From Chitinophaga pinensis (GTDB taxonomy: Bacteria > Bacteroidota > Bacteroidia > NS11-12g > UBA9320): DNA of 64,000 bases. Below the pieces are notes generated by a model. It had not been told where the DNA came from, ran no database searches, and saw only the letters and a program-made list of their open reading frames with translations. Where the stretch lies: contig CAMDSC010000002.1 in NCBI GenBank assembly GCA_945907065.1, positions 160,803-224,802 of the forward strand, written 5' to 3'. A program made the translations under genes and the position numbers. Shown piece by piece: positions 46,340 to 55,575 of the stretch; positions within the stretch are counted from its first letter, which is position 1, and every line of letters starts with the position of its first letter.

Positions 46340-46433
46340 GCCAAAAATACGAGCGTGTGATAGATTGTGCGGTAGGAGTATATTTTTGGCTTGATTTTTT
46401 TGGTTACTTTTTTCATCTAAGGAAAAAAGTGAC
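46340..46433. repeat. Intergenic repeat-like element with two inverted repeats
   Basis: GCCAAAAATA (46340-46349)...TATTTTTGGC (46381-46390), then GTTACTTTTTTC-atctaag-GAAAAAAGTGAC (46403-46433). Confidence 0.6.
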
Positions 46434-46620
46434 TTAAGGTCATAGGGCAGAATGCACTAATACAAGTTATGACAAAATTTAAAAGAGAATTTTTCAAGTT
46501 TAACAATTTTGCAGAGCCTATATTTAATATAATATAAAGTTTGTTAGTAAATTTGGGATTATTAAATCTCTCCACCAATCAATAATCTTCAAAAATTAAA
46601 TTAGGTTTGCAACATACCCC

Positions 46621-48306
46621 ATGGAGCAGTTTTTAGTTTCAGCACGCAAGTACAGGCCCTCATCGTTCGATACGGTGGTGGGGCAGGAACATATAACCGA
46701 AACCCTGCTCAATGAAATAAAACAAAACCGATTGGCTCAGGCATTTTTGTTTACAGGGCCTCGTGGAGTGGGGAAAACAACTTGTGCAAGGATTTTAGCC
46801 AAAATTGTAAATACCGAGGCTGACCCAAGTATAGACCCCAATTACGATTTTGCCTTTAATATTTTTGAAATGGATGCGGCCTCTAATAATTCAGTGGACG
46901 ACATGCGGCAATTAACAGAAGCAGTTAGGATTCCGCCCCAAATTGGTAAGTACAAGGTTTATATTATTGATGAGGTTCATATGTTGAGTAGCAATGCCTT
47001 CAACGCATTTCTTAAAACATTGGAAGAACCGCCGGCATATGCTATTTTTATATTAGCCACTACCGAACGGCATAAAATTTTACCAACCATTCTTTCGCGG
47101 TGCCAAATATTCAACTTTAAACGAATAGAGCCTGCAGCCATCGTTGCTCAGCTCAAAACTATTTGTGAAAAAGAAGGCATCGAAGCAGAAGACCACGCTT
47201 TGCATATCATTGCCCAAAAGGCAGATGGTGGCTTGCGCGATGCCCTTTCTATGTTTGACCAAATGGTGAGTTTTAGTAAGGATAAAAAACTGACTTATGG
47301 CAGTGTAATTGAAAATCTGAATGTCCTTGACCATAATTATTATTTTAACGTAACGGAAAATCTAAACTTGGCTGATTATGGCCAGGTTTTAATAAAATTT
47401 GATGAAGTATTGGCCAATGGGTTCGATGGGCAATATTTTTTAAATGGATTGGGTTCACATTTCAGGGATTTATTGGTGGTAAAAAATACCGCTACGGCTT
47501 ATTTGATAAGCGGTTCGGAGCAAATGCTGCCTTTATATAAAAATCAGGCCAATAAAATGAGTCCGGGTTTTTTATTAAATGCCATAAACATAGCCGACCA
47601 GTTTGACCAAACCTACAAAGCCAGCCGCAACCAGCGATTGCACGTGGAACTGGCCTTAATAAAAATGGCCAATATCAATGCTGCCATTAACCTGGCCGAA
47701 GAACTTAAAAAAAAAAGCCTTGAGTTAAGTTTTGACAGTAACAAAACTAATTCTCAACAAGCCAATAAAGATTCAGACCCAAAACCTTCTTCCGATTCAG
47801 GCTCCAAGCCGCCCGGCACTTTGCGTATGGGCAATTTGGGAAATATGGTAAACAATCCTACGGCTTTTACCGCCAAAAAACAGGAAGAACCGGAGGTAAA
47901 ACCCGAACCACAAGCCACCGAAGAACCTTTAAAAATTGCTTCTGAACCGCTGCCACAAAGCAGCCTTAAAGAAATAACTCTAGCGTTTGCCGAACTAAAA
48001 AAAGCCGAAGGAAAATCGTTTGCATTTTCCATGTTAAAAGAACTTGGAATTGAGGAAGTGGAGGATAAACTCATCATAACCCTTACCAACAGCCGCGACC
48101 AAAACGAGTTTGACGAAATTAAAACTGATTTCTTACGGTTTGTAAATGACAAAACCGGCAAAAGCTACCAAATAGAACTTAAGATTGAAAAAGTAGCTCA
48201 GAAAATATTAAAGGTGTATACCAACAAAGACAAATTCAATTACCTCGCCGAACAAAATCCGTTTTTGATTGAGTTTAGTAAGGAGTTAGGTTTAGAGTTG
48301 GAGTAG
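46621..48306 (+). CDS. dnaX: DNA polymerase III subunit gamma/tau
   Basis: SARKYRPSSFDTVVGQEHITETL; FTGPRGVGKTTCARI; IIDEVHMLSSNAFNAFLKTLEEPP; ILSRCQIFNFKRI. Confidence 0.96.
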   Translation: MEQFLVSARKYRPSSFDTVVGQEHITETLLNEIKQNRLAQAFLFTGPRGVGKTTCARILAKIVNTEADPSIDPNYDFAFNIFEMDAASNNSVDDMRQLTEAVRIPPQIGKYKVYIIDEVHMLSSNAFNAFLKTLEEPPAYAIFILATTERHKILPTILSRCQIFNFKRIEPAAIVAQLKTICEKEGIEAEDHALHIIAQKADGGLRDALSMFDQMVSFSKDKKLTYGSVIENLNVLDHNYYFNVTENLNLADYGQVLIKFDEVLANGFDGQYFLNGLGSHFRDLLVVKNTATAYLISGSEQMLPLYKNQANKMSPGFLLNAINIADQFDQTYKASRNQRLHVELALIKMANINAAINLAEELKKKSLELSFDSNKTNSQQANKDSDPKPSSDSGSKPPGTLRMGNLGNMVNNPTAFTAKKQEEPEVKPEPQATEEPLKIASEPLPQSSLKEITLAFAELKKAEGKSFAFSMLKELGIEEVEDKLIITLTNSRDQNEFDEIKTDFLRFVNDKTGKSYQIELKIEKVAQKILKVYTNKDKFNYLAEQNPFLIEFSKELGLELE

Positions 48307-48436
48307 GAGATTTGGCGCACAGCTTGCCCCTAAGTAGTGCAAGCATTAGTGCAACGGTGCAAAAACCAATCAATCCTGCAACTAATTTCTAAAGTTGTGT
48401 AACAGAGTTGCATCGCAAGGTTCTCATCTTTGAGCC

Positions 48437-48559
48437 ATGGTAAACACAGAAGCAGAATATGTAATTTGGGGAATAAAATATATGTGGTGGGCTCTTATGG
48501 CAGTGGCTGTTATTGCTGTTTTTGTGTTTGTAAGGATTCGAAGAAAAGTTAAGGAATAA
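48437..48559 (+). CDS. Candidate 40-aa single-TM small protein
   Basis: MVNTEAEYVIWGIKYMWWALMAVAVIAVFVFVRIRRKVKE; one hydrophobic helix and basic C-terminus; below ORF-track size cutoff. Confidence 0.5.
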   Translation: MVNTEAEYVIWGIKYMWWALMAVAVIAVFVFVRIRRKVKE

Positions 48560-48684
48560 ATAAAACATGCTTATTCAAAACCCCTCTAATATCTATTTTA
48601 GATGTTAAAAATCTTTATTTCTTAAGAATCCAAATAGGAATTAAAGTAAATTTTTGAGGATACCGTCTTATTATCTATTAGTAT

Positions 48685-49998
48685 TTATACCAAAAGACTA
48701 ATTCTAACTTTCACCTTTTTCAAGCGGCTGTTGTTCAATAAAAAAATAAGTTTTTTTGATTTGGAACGGGGTACGGATACATAGGTACATTCTTGTTTTA
48801 ATTCAATCATACCCAGTTCATCCATAGTTAAATTCCCTTGTTTTAAAAACAAACCTGCTATATCACCTTTTGATATTTTATCCTTTCTTCCGCCTGATAT
48901 ATAAAGGGTATCCCACTCGTTGGTTAAATCCTCCTTGGTAGCTTTTAATTTAAGTACATCTGCCCCTTTAATAAATACTGGCAACTCTTCATTTTCCCAC
49001 TTAAGAATATAGGCTGTTCCTTTGCTATTCATTCTGGCGGTTCGGCCGTTGCGGTGAATAAATTCATCGGGCCGTGCCGGCAATTCAAAATGAATAATAA
49101 AATCCATTTCGGGAACGTCAATGCCTCTTGCGGCCAAATCGGTGGCAATCAATAACCGGCTGGTTCCGTTTCTGAATTTTATGAGGGCCCTTTCTCTGTC
49201 TACTTGTTCCAGCCCGCCATAAAAACTTACCGAATCAATCGTATTTTCGGTTAAGTAATCACTCACCTTTTGTATGCTGTCTTTTAAATTGCAAAATACA
49301 ATGCCGCTTTTTTTACCAATGTGTTTCAGCAATTGCACCAGGGTTTCCAATTTATCTTCGTTGGGTGAAACCACAATTTTCAGTTGCAAGGGTATATCAA
49401 TATCCTTTATAAAGTTGAGGTGCTTGGCATTGCTAAGTCCCACAAACGGGGGGATTTTCACTTTTTGAGTGGCAGAGGTAAGTACCTTTTTTTTGATATT
49501 GGGTAAGGCGGTCACTATTTCTTCCATCTCGGCAGCAAAACCCATTTCCAGCGATTTATCATACTCATCAATTACCAGGGTTTTAATATTACTCACATCA
49601 ATGGTTTCTCTTCGGATATGATCAGCCACCCGGCCGGGGGTACCAATTAATATGGCCGGTGGGTGTTTTAATTCTATGCGGTCTTTTGAGCCGGCTTTGC
49701 CACCATATACGGCGTTGGCTTTATACCCGCTGCCCATTTCCCATACCACTTGTTCTATTTGGATAGCAAGCTCACGGGAAGGAACGAGTATCAAAACCTG
49801 AATTCCTTTTTCATCAGGATTCAGTTGCGCAATAATGGGGAGTAAAAAAGCGAGTGTTTTACCGGTGCCGGTTGGCGAAAGCAATACCACCTCTGCATAA
49901 GAAGTAATGGCTTTATGGGAACCTTTCTGCATGGGGTTTAATGCGATAATGCCTAACTTATTTAAAATTGCTGCTTCATCTTTGTTTTTGCCAACCAT
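48685..49998 (-). CDS. DEAD-box RNA helicase (DbpA-like C-terminal RNA-binding region)
   Basis: LSPTGTGKTLAFLLP; LVIDEYDKSLEMGF (DEYD variant of the DEAD motif); TSATQKV; IHRNGRTARM; C-terminal ELKQECTYVSVPRSKSKKLIFLLNNSRLKKVKVRI. Confidence 0.92.
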   Translation of the reverse strand: MVGKNKDEAAILNKLGIIALNPMQKGSHKAITSYAEVVLLSPTGTGKTLAFLLPIIAQLNPDEKGIQVLILVPSRELAIQIEQVVWEMGSGYKANAVYGGKAGSKDRIELKHPPAILIGTPGRVADHIRRETIDVSNIKTLVIDEYDKSLEMGFAAEMEEIVTALPNIKKKVLTSATQKVKIPPFVGLSNAKHLNFIKDIDIPLQLKIVVSPNEDKLETLVQLLKHIGKKSGIVFCNLKDSIQKVSDYLTENTIDSVSFYGGLEQVDRERALIKFRNGTSRLLIATDLAARGIDVPEMDFIIHFELPARPDEFIHRNGRTARMNSKGTAYILKWENEELPVFIKGADVLKLKATKEDLTNEWDTLYISGGRKDKISKGDIAGLFLKQGNLTMDELGMIELKQECTYVSVPRSKSKKLIFLLNNSRLKKVKVRISLLV

Positions 49999-50096
49999 GT
50001 GGCAAAGGTAGATAATAGCAGGGAGGGGATTGAAATTAAATGGGGTGGATATTTGTTTAATAAAAAGTTTAAAGAATTAACTAAACCTTGGTTATA

Positions 50097-50152
50097 CCGA
50101 GTTTCCATCAGAGTCTCAACCGAATGGGTTTGAGAATGGAAGTTGGACTCGG
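50097..50152. repeat. Long imperfect hairpin/REP-like element
   Basis: CCGAGT..TTCCAT..TCTCAACC-gaat-GGGTTTGAGA-ATGGAA-..ACTCGG. Confidence 0.6.
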
Positions 50153-50241
50153 CGGATCCTCATACTATCGCCATGTCCCTGCAACGTTGCTACCTAGGCT
50201 CGCGAGGCTCGGCTGGGAAGAAAACTTATAATTTGTAACTC

Positions 50242-51471
50242 TTAACTTATAACAACTCTCTCCACCCAATTCTCCGCAAAACTATAAGGCAAATAATTTA
50301 AGGATTCAACCGGTTTGGTGATGATTAAATTTGCTTTTTTACCAATTTCAATACTTCCGTAATCGGCTTGCAGTTCAAGGGCTGCCGCACCGTTAAGGGT
50401 GGCAGCATTAAAGGCTTCTTCGGGTAACAAGTTCATATTAATGCACGCCAATGAAACCACAAACGGCATACTCAAACACGGGCTGCTGCCGGGGTTGTAA
50501 TCGGTGGCAAGTGTTACAGGTAATCCCAGGTCTATCATTTTGCGAACCGGGGCATAAGGTATTTTTATAAAAAACGAACAAGCCGGAACCGCTACAGGCA
50601 GTGTTTCTGAATTTTTCAACGCTTTAAAATCGTCATCCGTCATCACTTCCAAATGGTCTACCGAAATGGCCATTTTATCAATGGCAGCCTGAACCGCCCC
50701 AATGCTGTTAAACTGGTTGACATGCACTTTGGGTTTTAAGTTAACCTTCCACCCGGCATCCAACAGGCGTTCCATTTGGGCTACCGAAAAATAATTGGTT
50801 TCACAAAACACGTCCATATAATCCGCCAAGTTTTCAGCAGCAATGGCCGGAAGCATTTCGTTTACAATTAAATCAATGTATTTTTCAGGTTCGCTTTTAA
50901 GGTCAGCAGGCAAGGCATGGGCTCCCAAAAAGGTAATTTTAACCGGAATGGGTGAAACCGATTTCAACCGATTGGCCACCCGCAGCATTTTCAATTCATT
51001 TTCAAGCGATAATCCATAGCCGCTTTTTACCTCTATGGCTCCGGTTCCCAAGGCTATGGCTTGATTGAGGCGATCAAAAGCCGATTCAAACAATTCATTT
51101 TCCGTAGCCAAATTTAGTTTAGCAGCGGAGTTTAAAATCCCGCCACCACGTTGGGCTATTTGTTCATAGGTTAAGCCTTTAATGCGGTCAACAAATTCAT
51201 TTTCGCGGCTGCCGGCATGTATTAAATGAGTGTGGCTATCCACAAAACAGGGAAGCATTAATTTTCCCAAGCAATTGGTTACTGGCCCTGAAAATTCAGG
51301 GACGGTTTGAATTTCCCCAAAATTTTCGATGGTTCCGTTTTCCGACACCAAAAGCCATGCATTCTCAATATTTTTAAAATCAGCCATGTCTTTACCCGCC
51401 TTAAACTTGGGGCGGTTGGTGGTAATTCCGTAAAGGGATTTTATATGGGTATAGAGATGCTTTTGTGGCAT
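50242..51471 (-). CDS. hutI: Imidazolonepropionase
   Basis: LPCFVDSHTHLIHAGSRENEFVDRIKGLTYEQIAQRGGGILNSA; VHVNQF; LATDYNPGSSPCLSMPFVVSLACINMNL. Confidence 0.96.
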   Translation of the reverse strand: MPQKHLYTHIKSLYGITTNRPKFKAGKDMADFKNIENAWLLVSENGTIENFGEIQTVPEFSGPVTNCLGKLMLPCFVDSHTHLIHAGSRENEFVDRIKGLTYEQIAQRGGGILNSAAKLNLATENELFESAFDRLNQAIALGTGAIEVKSGYGLSLENELKMLRVANRLKSVSPIPVKITFLGAHALPADLKSEPEKYIDLIVNEMLPAIAAENLADYMDVFCETNYFSVAQMERLLDAGWKVNLKPKVHVNQFNSIGAVQAAIDKMAISVDHLEVMTDDDFKALKNSETLPVAVPACSFFIKIPYAPVRKMIDLGLPVTLATDYNPGSSPCLSMPFVVSLACINMNLLPEEAFNAATLNGAAALELQADYGSIEIGKKANLIITKPVESLNYLPYSFAENWVERVVIS

Positions 51472-51486
51472 AGGTTAATATTGTTC

Positions 51487-52989
51487 TTAGTGGCTTGGTG
51501 CTTTTGTGGCAAGTATAGGTTTTCTTTTAAAAATAAAATAATGCTCATCGCAAAACCAATTATTGTTAAACGAATCCATCAATTGATAATTGGTTTTTAA
51601 AACTGCCAGAGAAGCTGAATCTACTCTATATTGCTTATTGTAAGAATAGCAGTAAATGGTATCGCGGGTAAAATTTTTGCCCAACACCAAATAGGTTGTT
51701 TTACCCCTGCCACTAAAACTATCGGCTATGTGATGCAAGGTTTTTAAACTCATTACCTCGGCATTGGCTTTGGTAAAATGAGTAAAAGTATTAAACACTT
51801 TTTCACGGGGCAAATAAAACGGCTGATAATGATAATAGACAGCCGACTCCATCATATAATCGGGTTCTGAAATCACCACATCCTCCGGCTTAATATTTGA
51901 GGCAAACCATTTTCCGGCATCTTTACTATCGCTTCTTAATCCGTTTAAATCGTAATTATACGAATCTTTTCCCTTGATAAATGCGGTATATAAAATGAAG
52001 GAAAACACCAATGCTCCGAAATAACTTAAATATTTAAACCAATTTTTTGAAACCCAAAACTCACGAATATCTTTATAATTTATCCAAAGCAAAACGATGT
52101 AGGTATAAATCCACATGCCCTGATGTTGCAAAAAATTCATACGGAAATACAACGAAAAAAAGCTCATCACTTCCAATGAAATTATTAATAAAACGAATAC
52201 TTTAGGTTTTGGAATAAAAGCCAATAGACTTAGCCATAAAATGACGGATATAAAGTTATAATTGCCCGGAAACCACCCATAAATAAGGTCAGAAAAACCA
52301 TAACCAACATCCAATAAATTAAATAAATTTTTAAAGTTTTGATGGTCATTTGTTACAACCAAACTATCACTGCCAGGCAAGGTAACATATACCACAAACA
52401 AAAATGAGATAATCACTATGGCAAAGCCTAGTAATGATTTTTTAAGGTTTTCGCCTTTAGTATAAGTTTCAAAAACCAACCACGAAGCCAGCAGAATAGA
52501 CATCATAGCAGCATATACATTGGCTTGGGCAGCTAAGGCAAGCAATACAAAATGTAAAATAGTTTTATCCGGTTTTCGTGTATAAAAATCAGCAAACAGC
52601 AACAGGAAAAAAGCCGCTATTCCATAGTTGCGGCAGTTAATTCCATATTCGTATAACCCCCAGTTTCCAAAAATAATCAAGGCTGAAAAAATCAATGGAA
52701 AAGGGGAACGAAACAACAATAACCAAGCAATGCCTGCGGCAAAAAGGATACTTAATACAGGCAAAACATAGGTGCTGTGAAAAATAAAATACCCAACCTT
52801 TAATAAAAAGTACCAGATAATTGGGTGGCCTTCATTTATTAAATAGTTTGGTAATTGAAAAAAACTTGGCGTCTGAATAACAATGGACATAGCTCGCATT
52901 TCATCACGCCATATTTCGTGATGCAGCATGGCATGCATAGCCATTAAGCACCAACTACAAAAAATTACAAATGCAAGGATTCTTTTCAT
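51487..52989 (-). CDS. Polytopic membrane protein, GT39-like/unknown
   Basis: HHEIWRDEMRAMSI near N-terminus, ~10 TM segments, soluble C-terminal tail. Confidence 0.6.
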   Translation of the reverse strand: MKRILAFVIFCSWCLMAMHAMLHHEIWRDEMRAMSIVIQTPSFFQLPNYLINEGHPIIWYFLLKVGYFIFHSTYVLPVLSILFAAGIAWLLLFRSPFPLIFSALIIFGNWGLYEYGINCRNYGIAAFFLLLFADFYTRKPDKTILHFVLLALAAQANVYAAMMSILLASWLVFETYTKGENLKKSLLGFAIVIISFLFVVYVTLPGSDSLVVTNDHQNFKNLFNLLDVGYGFSDLIYGWFPGNYNFISVILWLSLLAFIPKPKVFVLLIISLEVMSFFSLYFRMNFLQHQGMWIYTYIVLLWINYKDIREFWVSKNWFKYLSYFGALVFSFILYTAFIKGKDSYNYDLNGLRSDSKDAGKWFASNIKPEDVVISEPDYMMESAVYYHYQPFYLPREKVFNTFTHFTKANAEVMSLKTLHHIADSFSGRGKTTYLVLGKNFTRDTIYCYSYNKQYRVDSASLAVLKTNYQLMDSFNNNWFCDEHYFIFKRKPILATKAPSH

Positions 52990-52995
52990 TAGTTT

Positions 52996-53023
52996 ATTGC
53001 CGTTGCTTTAAAGCAATGGCAAT
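52996..53023. repeat. REP-like palindrome, 14-bp arms
   Basis: ATTGCCGTTGCTTT|AAAGCAATGGCAAT (one G:U mismatch). Confidence 0.75.
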
Positions 53024-53029
53024 GGAAGA

Positions 53030-53674
53030 TTAGTTTTTCTTTTTAAAATCACCCCGTTTCCAAGCCTTTATAAATTCACTCCAGGCTATTGGACTCAAAA
53101 GATTCATCGGTTGCATTTGCCCTGCATAATAAAATTTTTGAACCTGTTTTTGCATGTAATAGTTTTGATTTTCATGTCCATCCATACTTAGCAGTTCATC
53201 TCGTAAGGCTTGTCGTTCCATATTATCACGGGCTCGCTCAAGGTCGGTATCCGGAATATCAGTTTTCACAAAGTATTGATCAAACAATTGTCGATCAGGT
53301 AATGGACTAATAACTATTTCAGGAAGAAACATAGTATCAGGAGCTAATAATTTAACCATTGAATACTTATAACCGGTAATACTATCTGGAATTAAATATT
53401 CAGATTTCATATAACCCAACAGTTCAAAAACCAATTTTTCACCCCGTTTGGCTACGATAGTAAAATACCCATTATAGTCCGTCACCGTTCCACGGCGTGT
53501 GCCGGGAATCACAATCACTGTATAGGAAAGTGGTTGCAAACTATCAGCGCTTAATACCAAACCGGTAAACTGAATATAACCTTCATCTTTTTTAGGCTTT
53601 TGAGCAAAAGCAGATGTAAATGGGAATAACAAAATTCCTAAAATTGATATTCGAAATATTTTTTTTATGTTCAT
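53030..53674 (-). CDS. Secreted carboxypeptidase-regulatory-like domain protein
   Basis: Start taken at MNIKKIFRISILGILLFPFTSAFAQ; IQFTGLVLSADSLQPLSYTVIVIPGTRRGTVTDYNGYFTIVAKRGEKLVFELLGY. Confidence 0.85.
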   Translation of the reverse strand: MNIKKIFRISILGILLFPFTSAFAQKPKKDEGYIQFTGLVLSADSLQPLSYTVIVIPGTRRGTVTDYNGYFTIVAKRGEKLVFELLGYMKSEYLIPDSITGYKYSMVKLLAPDTMFLPEIVISPLPDRQLFDQYFVKTDIPDTDLERARDNMERQALRDELLSMDGHENQNYYMQKQVQKFYYAGQMQPMNLLSPIAWSEFIKAWKRGDFKKKN

Positions 53675-54945
53675 CGTAAAATTATTCCTAAAATTATAGC
53701 CATAACAACCCAATAGGGTGATGGAATTTTGGTTTTATATAATAACACACAAAGGACAGCAATAGTTACCACATTTATCCAATTAATAGGATTTTGCTGT
53801 ACAAGGTTTGTGTAAAAAAAATTATTCTCTTCTTTCCATCTAAATCCAATGGGTAAAAAAATAAGGTAGGCCGATGCCGCCACAAGACCTGCAGCAGTAG
53901 CAATTATACCCGGAAATGAACGTTGAAAAAATTTAAATTTTTTGAGATTTTTCCACACTGGAAACAACCAAAAAGCCAATAAACTTCCCGGTAAAAAAAT
54001 AGCGGCAGTTCCAATTATACATCCCATCAGTTGCCCCGAGACTCCTTCATTTTGCAAAGCAAGCCCAGTGGTAAAGGTAGCTATAGAAAAAACAGGCCCG
54101 GGGGTAGCTTGCACTAATCCTACACCGGTAATAAATTCATTGGCTGTTAGAAAGCTCTTAAACTGCACAAACTGTTCAAACATCATGGGGATTAAAACAT
54201 TGCCACCTCCAAAAACCAAGCTGCCGAATCTGAAATTATTTTCGAAAAGAGTTACAAAAGGATTTTGCGTTAGCCGGGCAATAATGGCTGAAGTGATAAA
54301 CACAACTCCAAAAATTATTAAGTAATTCCAGTTAAATTTCAATCGCTTTTCAGGAAAAAACACAGCATCTTTATTCACAAAAAAAGAAATTAAAGCACCG
54401 GTAATTAATACAAATGGAAACATGAGCGGAGTTCGTATATAACTTTCGAGTGGATGTCGGAGCAATGCACATACAAAAAATGCATAAAATACCAGCCATA
54501 GCGAAAGTTTATTATTAACCAAAGGCCTAATCATGCGGATGGCCGCTACTATTATAAATGATACTGCCATGGGTCTTATAAACCTTAGTGTATGCAAAGC
54601 CTCAGAAGGTAAACCGGTATATAAAAAAGATAAGGCCGTCATGATAATAAATGAGGGTAAAATCCATACTAATAAGGTGAGAAAACCAAGGAATGAGCCA
54701 CCGTATTTATAACCTAAAGTTGTGATTGTTTGTGTGGAAGAAGGCCCTGGAAGCATTTGGCATATTGAGAAGGTTTCAAGCAATTCATTTTGGGTAAAAA
54801 ACTTTTTTTCATGTACCAGTCGTTTACTGAAAAGAGCCAAATGCATTTCGGGCCCACCAAATGCTGTAATTGCAATTTTAAATATTTCACTAAGGAATAG
54901 CCAATGCCTGAATTTCTTTATTTTTGAACCCATCAAATTACCCAA
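53671..54945 (-). CDS. chrA: Chromate efflux transporter (two-domain CHR family)
   Basis: TAFGGPEMHLALFSKRLV; FSICQMLPGPSSTQTITTLGYKYGG; VFGGGNVLIPMM; GVGLVQATPGPVFSIATF. Confidence 0.95.
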   Translation of the reverse strand: MGNLMGSKIKKFRHWLFLSEIFKIAITAFGGPEMHLALFSKRLVHEKKFFTQNELLETFSICQMLPGPSSTQTITTLGYKYGGSFLGFLTLLVWILPSFIIMTALSFLYTGLPSEALHTLRFIRPMAVSFIIVAAIRMIRPLVNNKLSLWLVFYAFFVCALLRHPLESYIRTPLMFPFVLITGALISFFVNKDAVFFPEKRLKFNWNYLIIFGVVFITSAIIARLTQNPFVTLFENNFRFGSLVFGGGNVLIPMMFEQFVQFKSFLTANEFITGVGLVQATPGPVFSIATFTTGLALQNEGVSGQLMGCIIGTAAIFLPGSLLAFWLFPVWKNLKKFKFFQRSFPGIIATAAGLVAASAYLIFLPIGFRWKEENNFFYTNLVQQNPINWINVVTIAVLCVLLYKTKIPSPYWVVMAIILGIILR

Positions 54946-54961
54946 GCAATATTAACATTTT

Positions 54962-55570
54962 ATGCGAATTCTGAAAACACCGGTACTTATATTTATTTTT
55001 TTTACTGCTATGATTTTCATCATGCAAAGTTGCCAGAAAAAACATGCGGTAGAAGCTTCTGCAATTGATTCATTGATTGCAAAGAACAAAAAAACAATGG
55101 ACTATATCCAAATTGATTTAATTACGATTAATGAACGACGAAATGAGATGAAGGGACAAATAGCCGTATTGCAAAAAATAAAACCTGACACTTCAGGACT
55201 TGAGTTTTCTATAAACTTTGAAAAATATAAAGGCATCTATAAAGTTTATAACCTTTTTATTGAAAACTATGATGTGATTTTTAACAAGGTTAGAGATAAT
55301 GAAAAGCAATTATCAAGCCTCAAAAATTCATTAATGGATGACAAGATTAGCGGATTTGATTTTAAACTGGCTATGAATAAGGAAAAAGGAAATGTAGATA
55401 CTAATTTAAAAAATGCAGAAACCTTTGGCGGAAGAATTACTCAACTTGAACCCGACTATCAGCGCCTAAGCAGTTATTTTGACGAACAGGTGGAAGGATT
55501 AATAAAACAATTTCCTGAATTGAAGGCTGTGTTAGAAGCATCTTCATCCACTGAATTAGAAAAGAATTAA
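54962..55570 (+). CDS. Hypothetical coiled-coil lipoprotein
   Basis: Lipobox MIFIMQSC; Lys/Glu-rich helical sequence. Confidence 0.6.
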   Translation: MRILKTPVLIFIFFTAMIFIMQSCQKKHAVEASAIDSLIAKNKKTMDYIQIDLITINERRNEMKGQIAVLQKIKPDTSGLEFSINFEKYKGIYKVYNLFIENYDVIFNKVRDNEKQLSSLKNSLMDDKISGFDFKLAMNKEKGNVDTNLKNAETFGGRITQLEPDYQRLSSYFDEQVEGLIKQFPELKAVLEASSSTELEKN

Positions 55571-55575
55571 CCATT

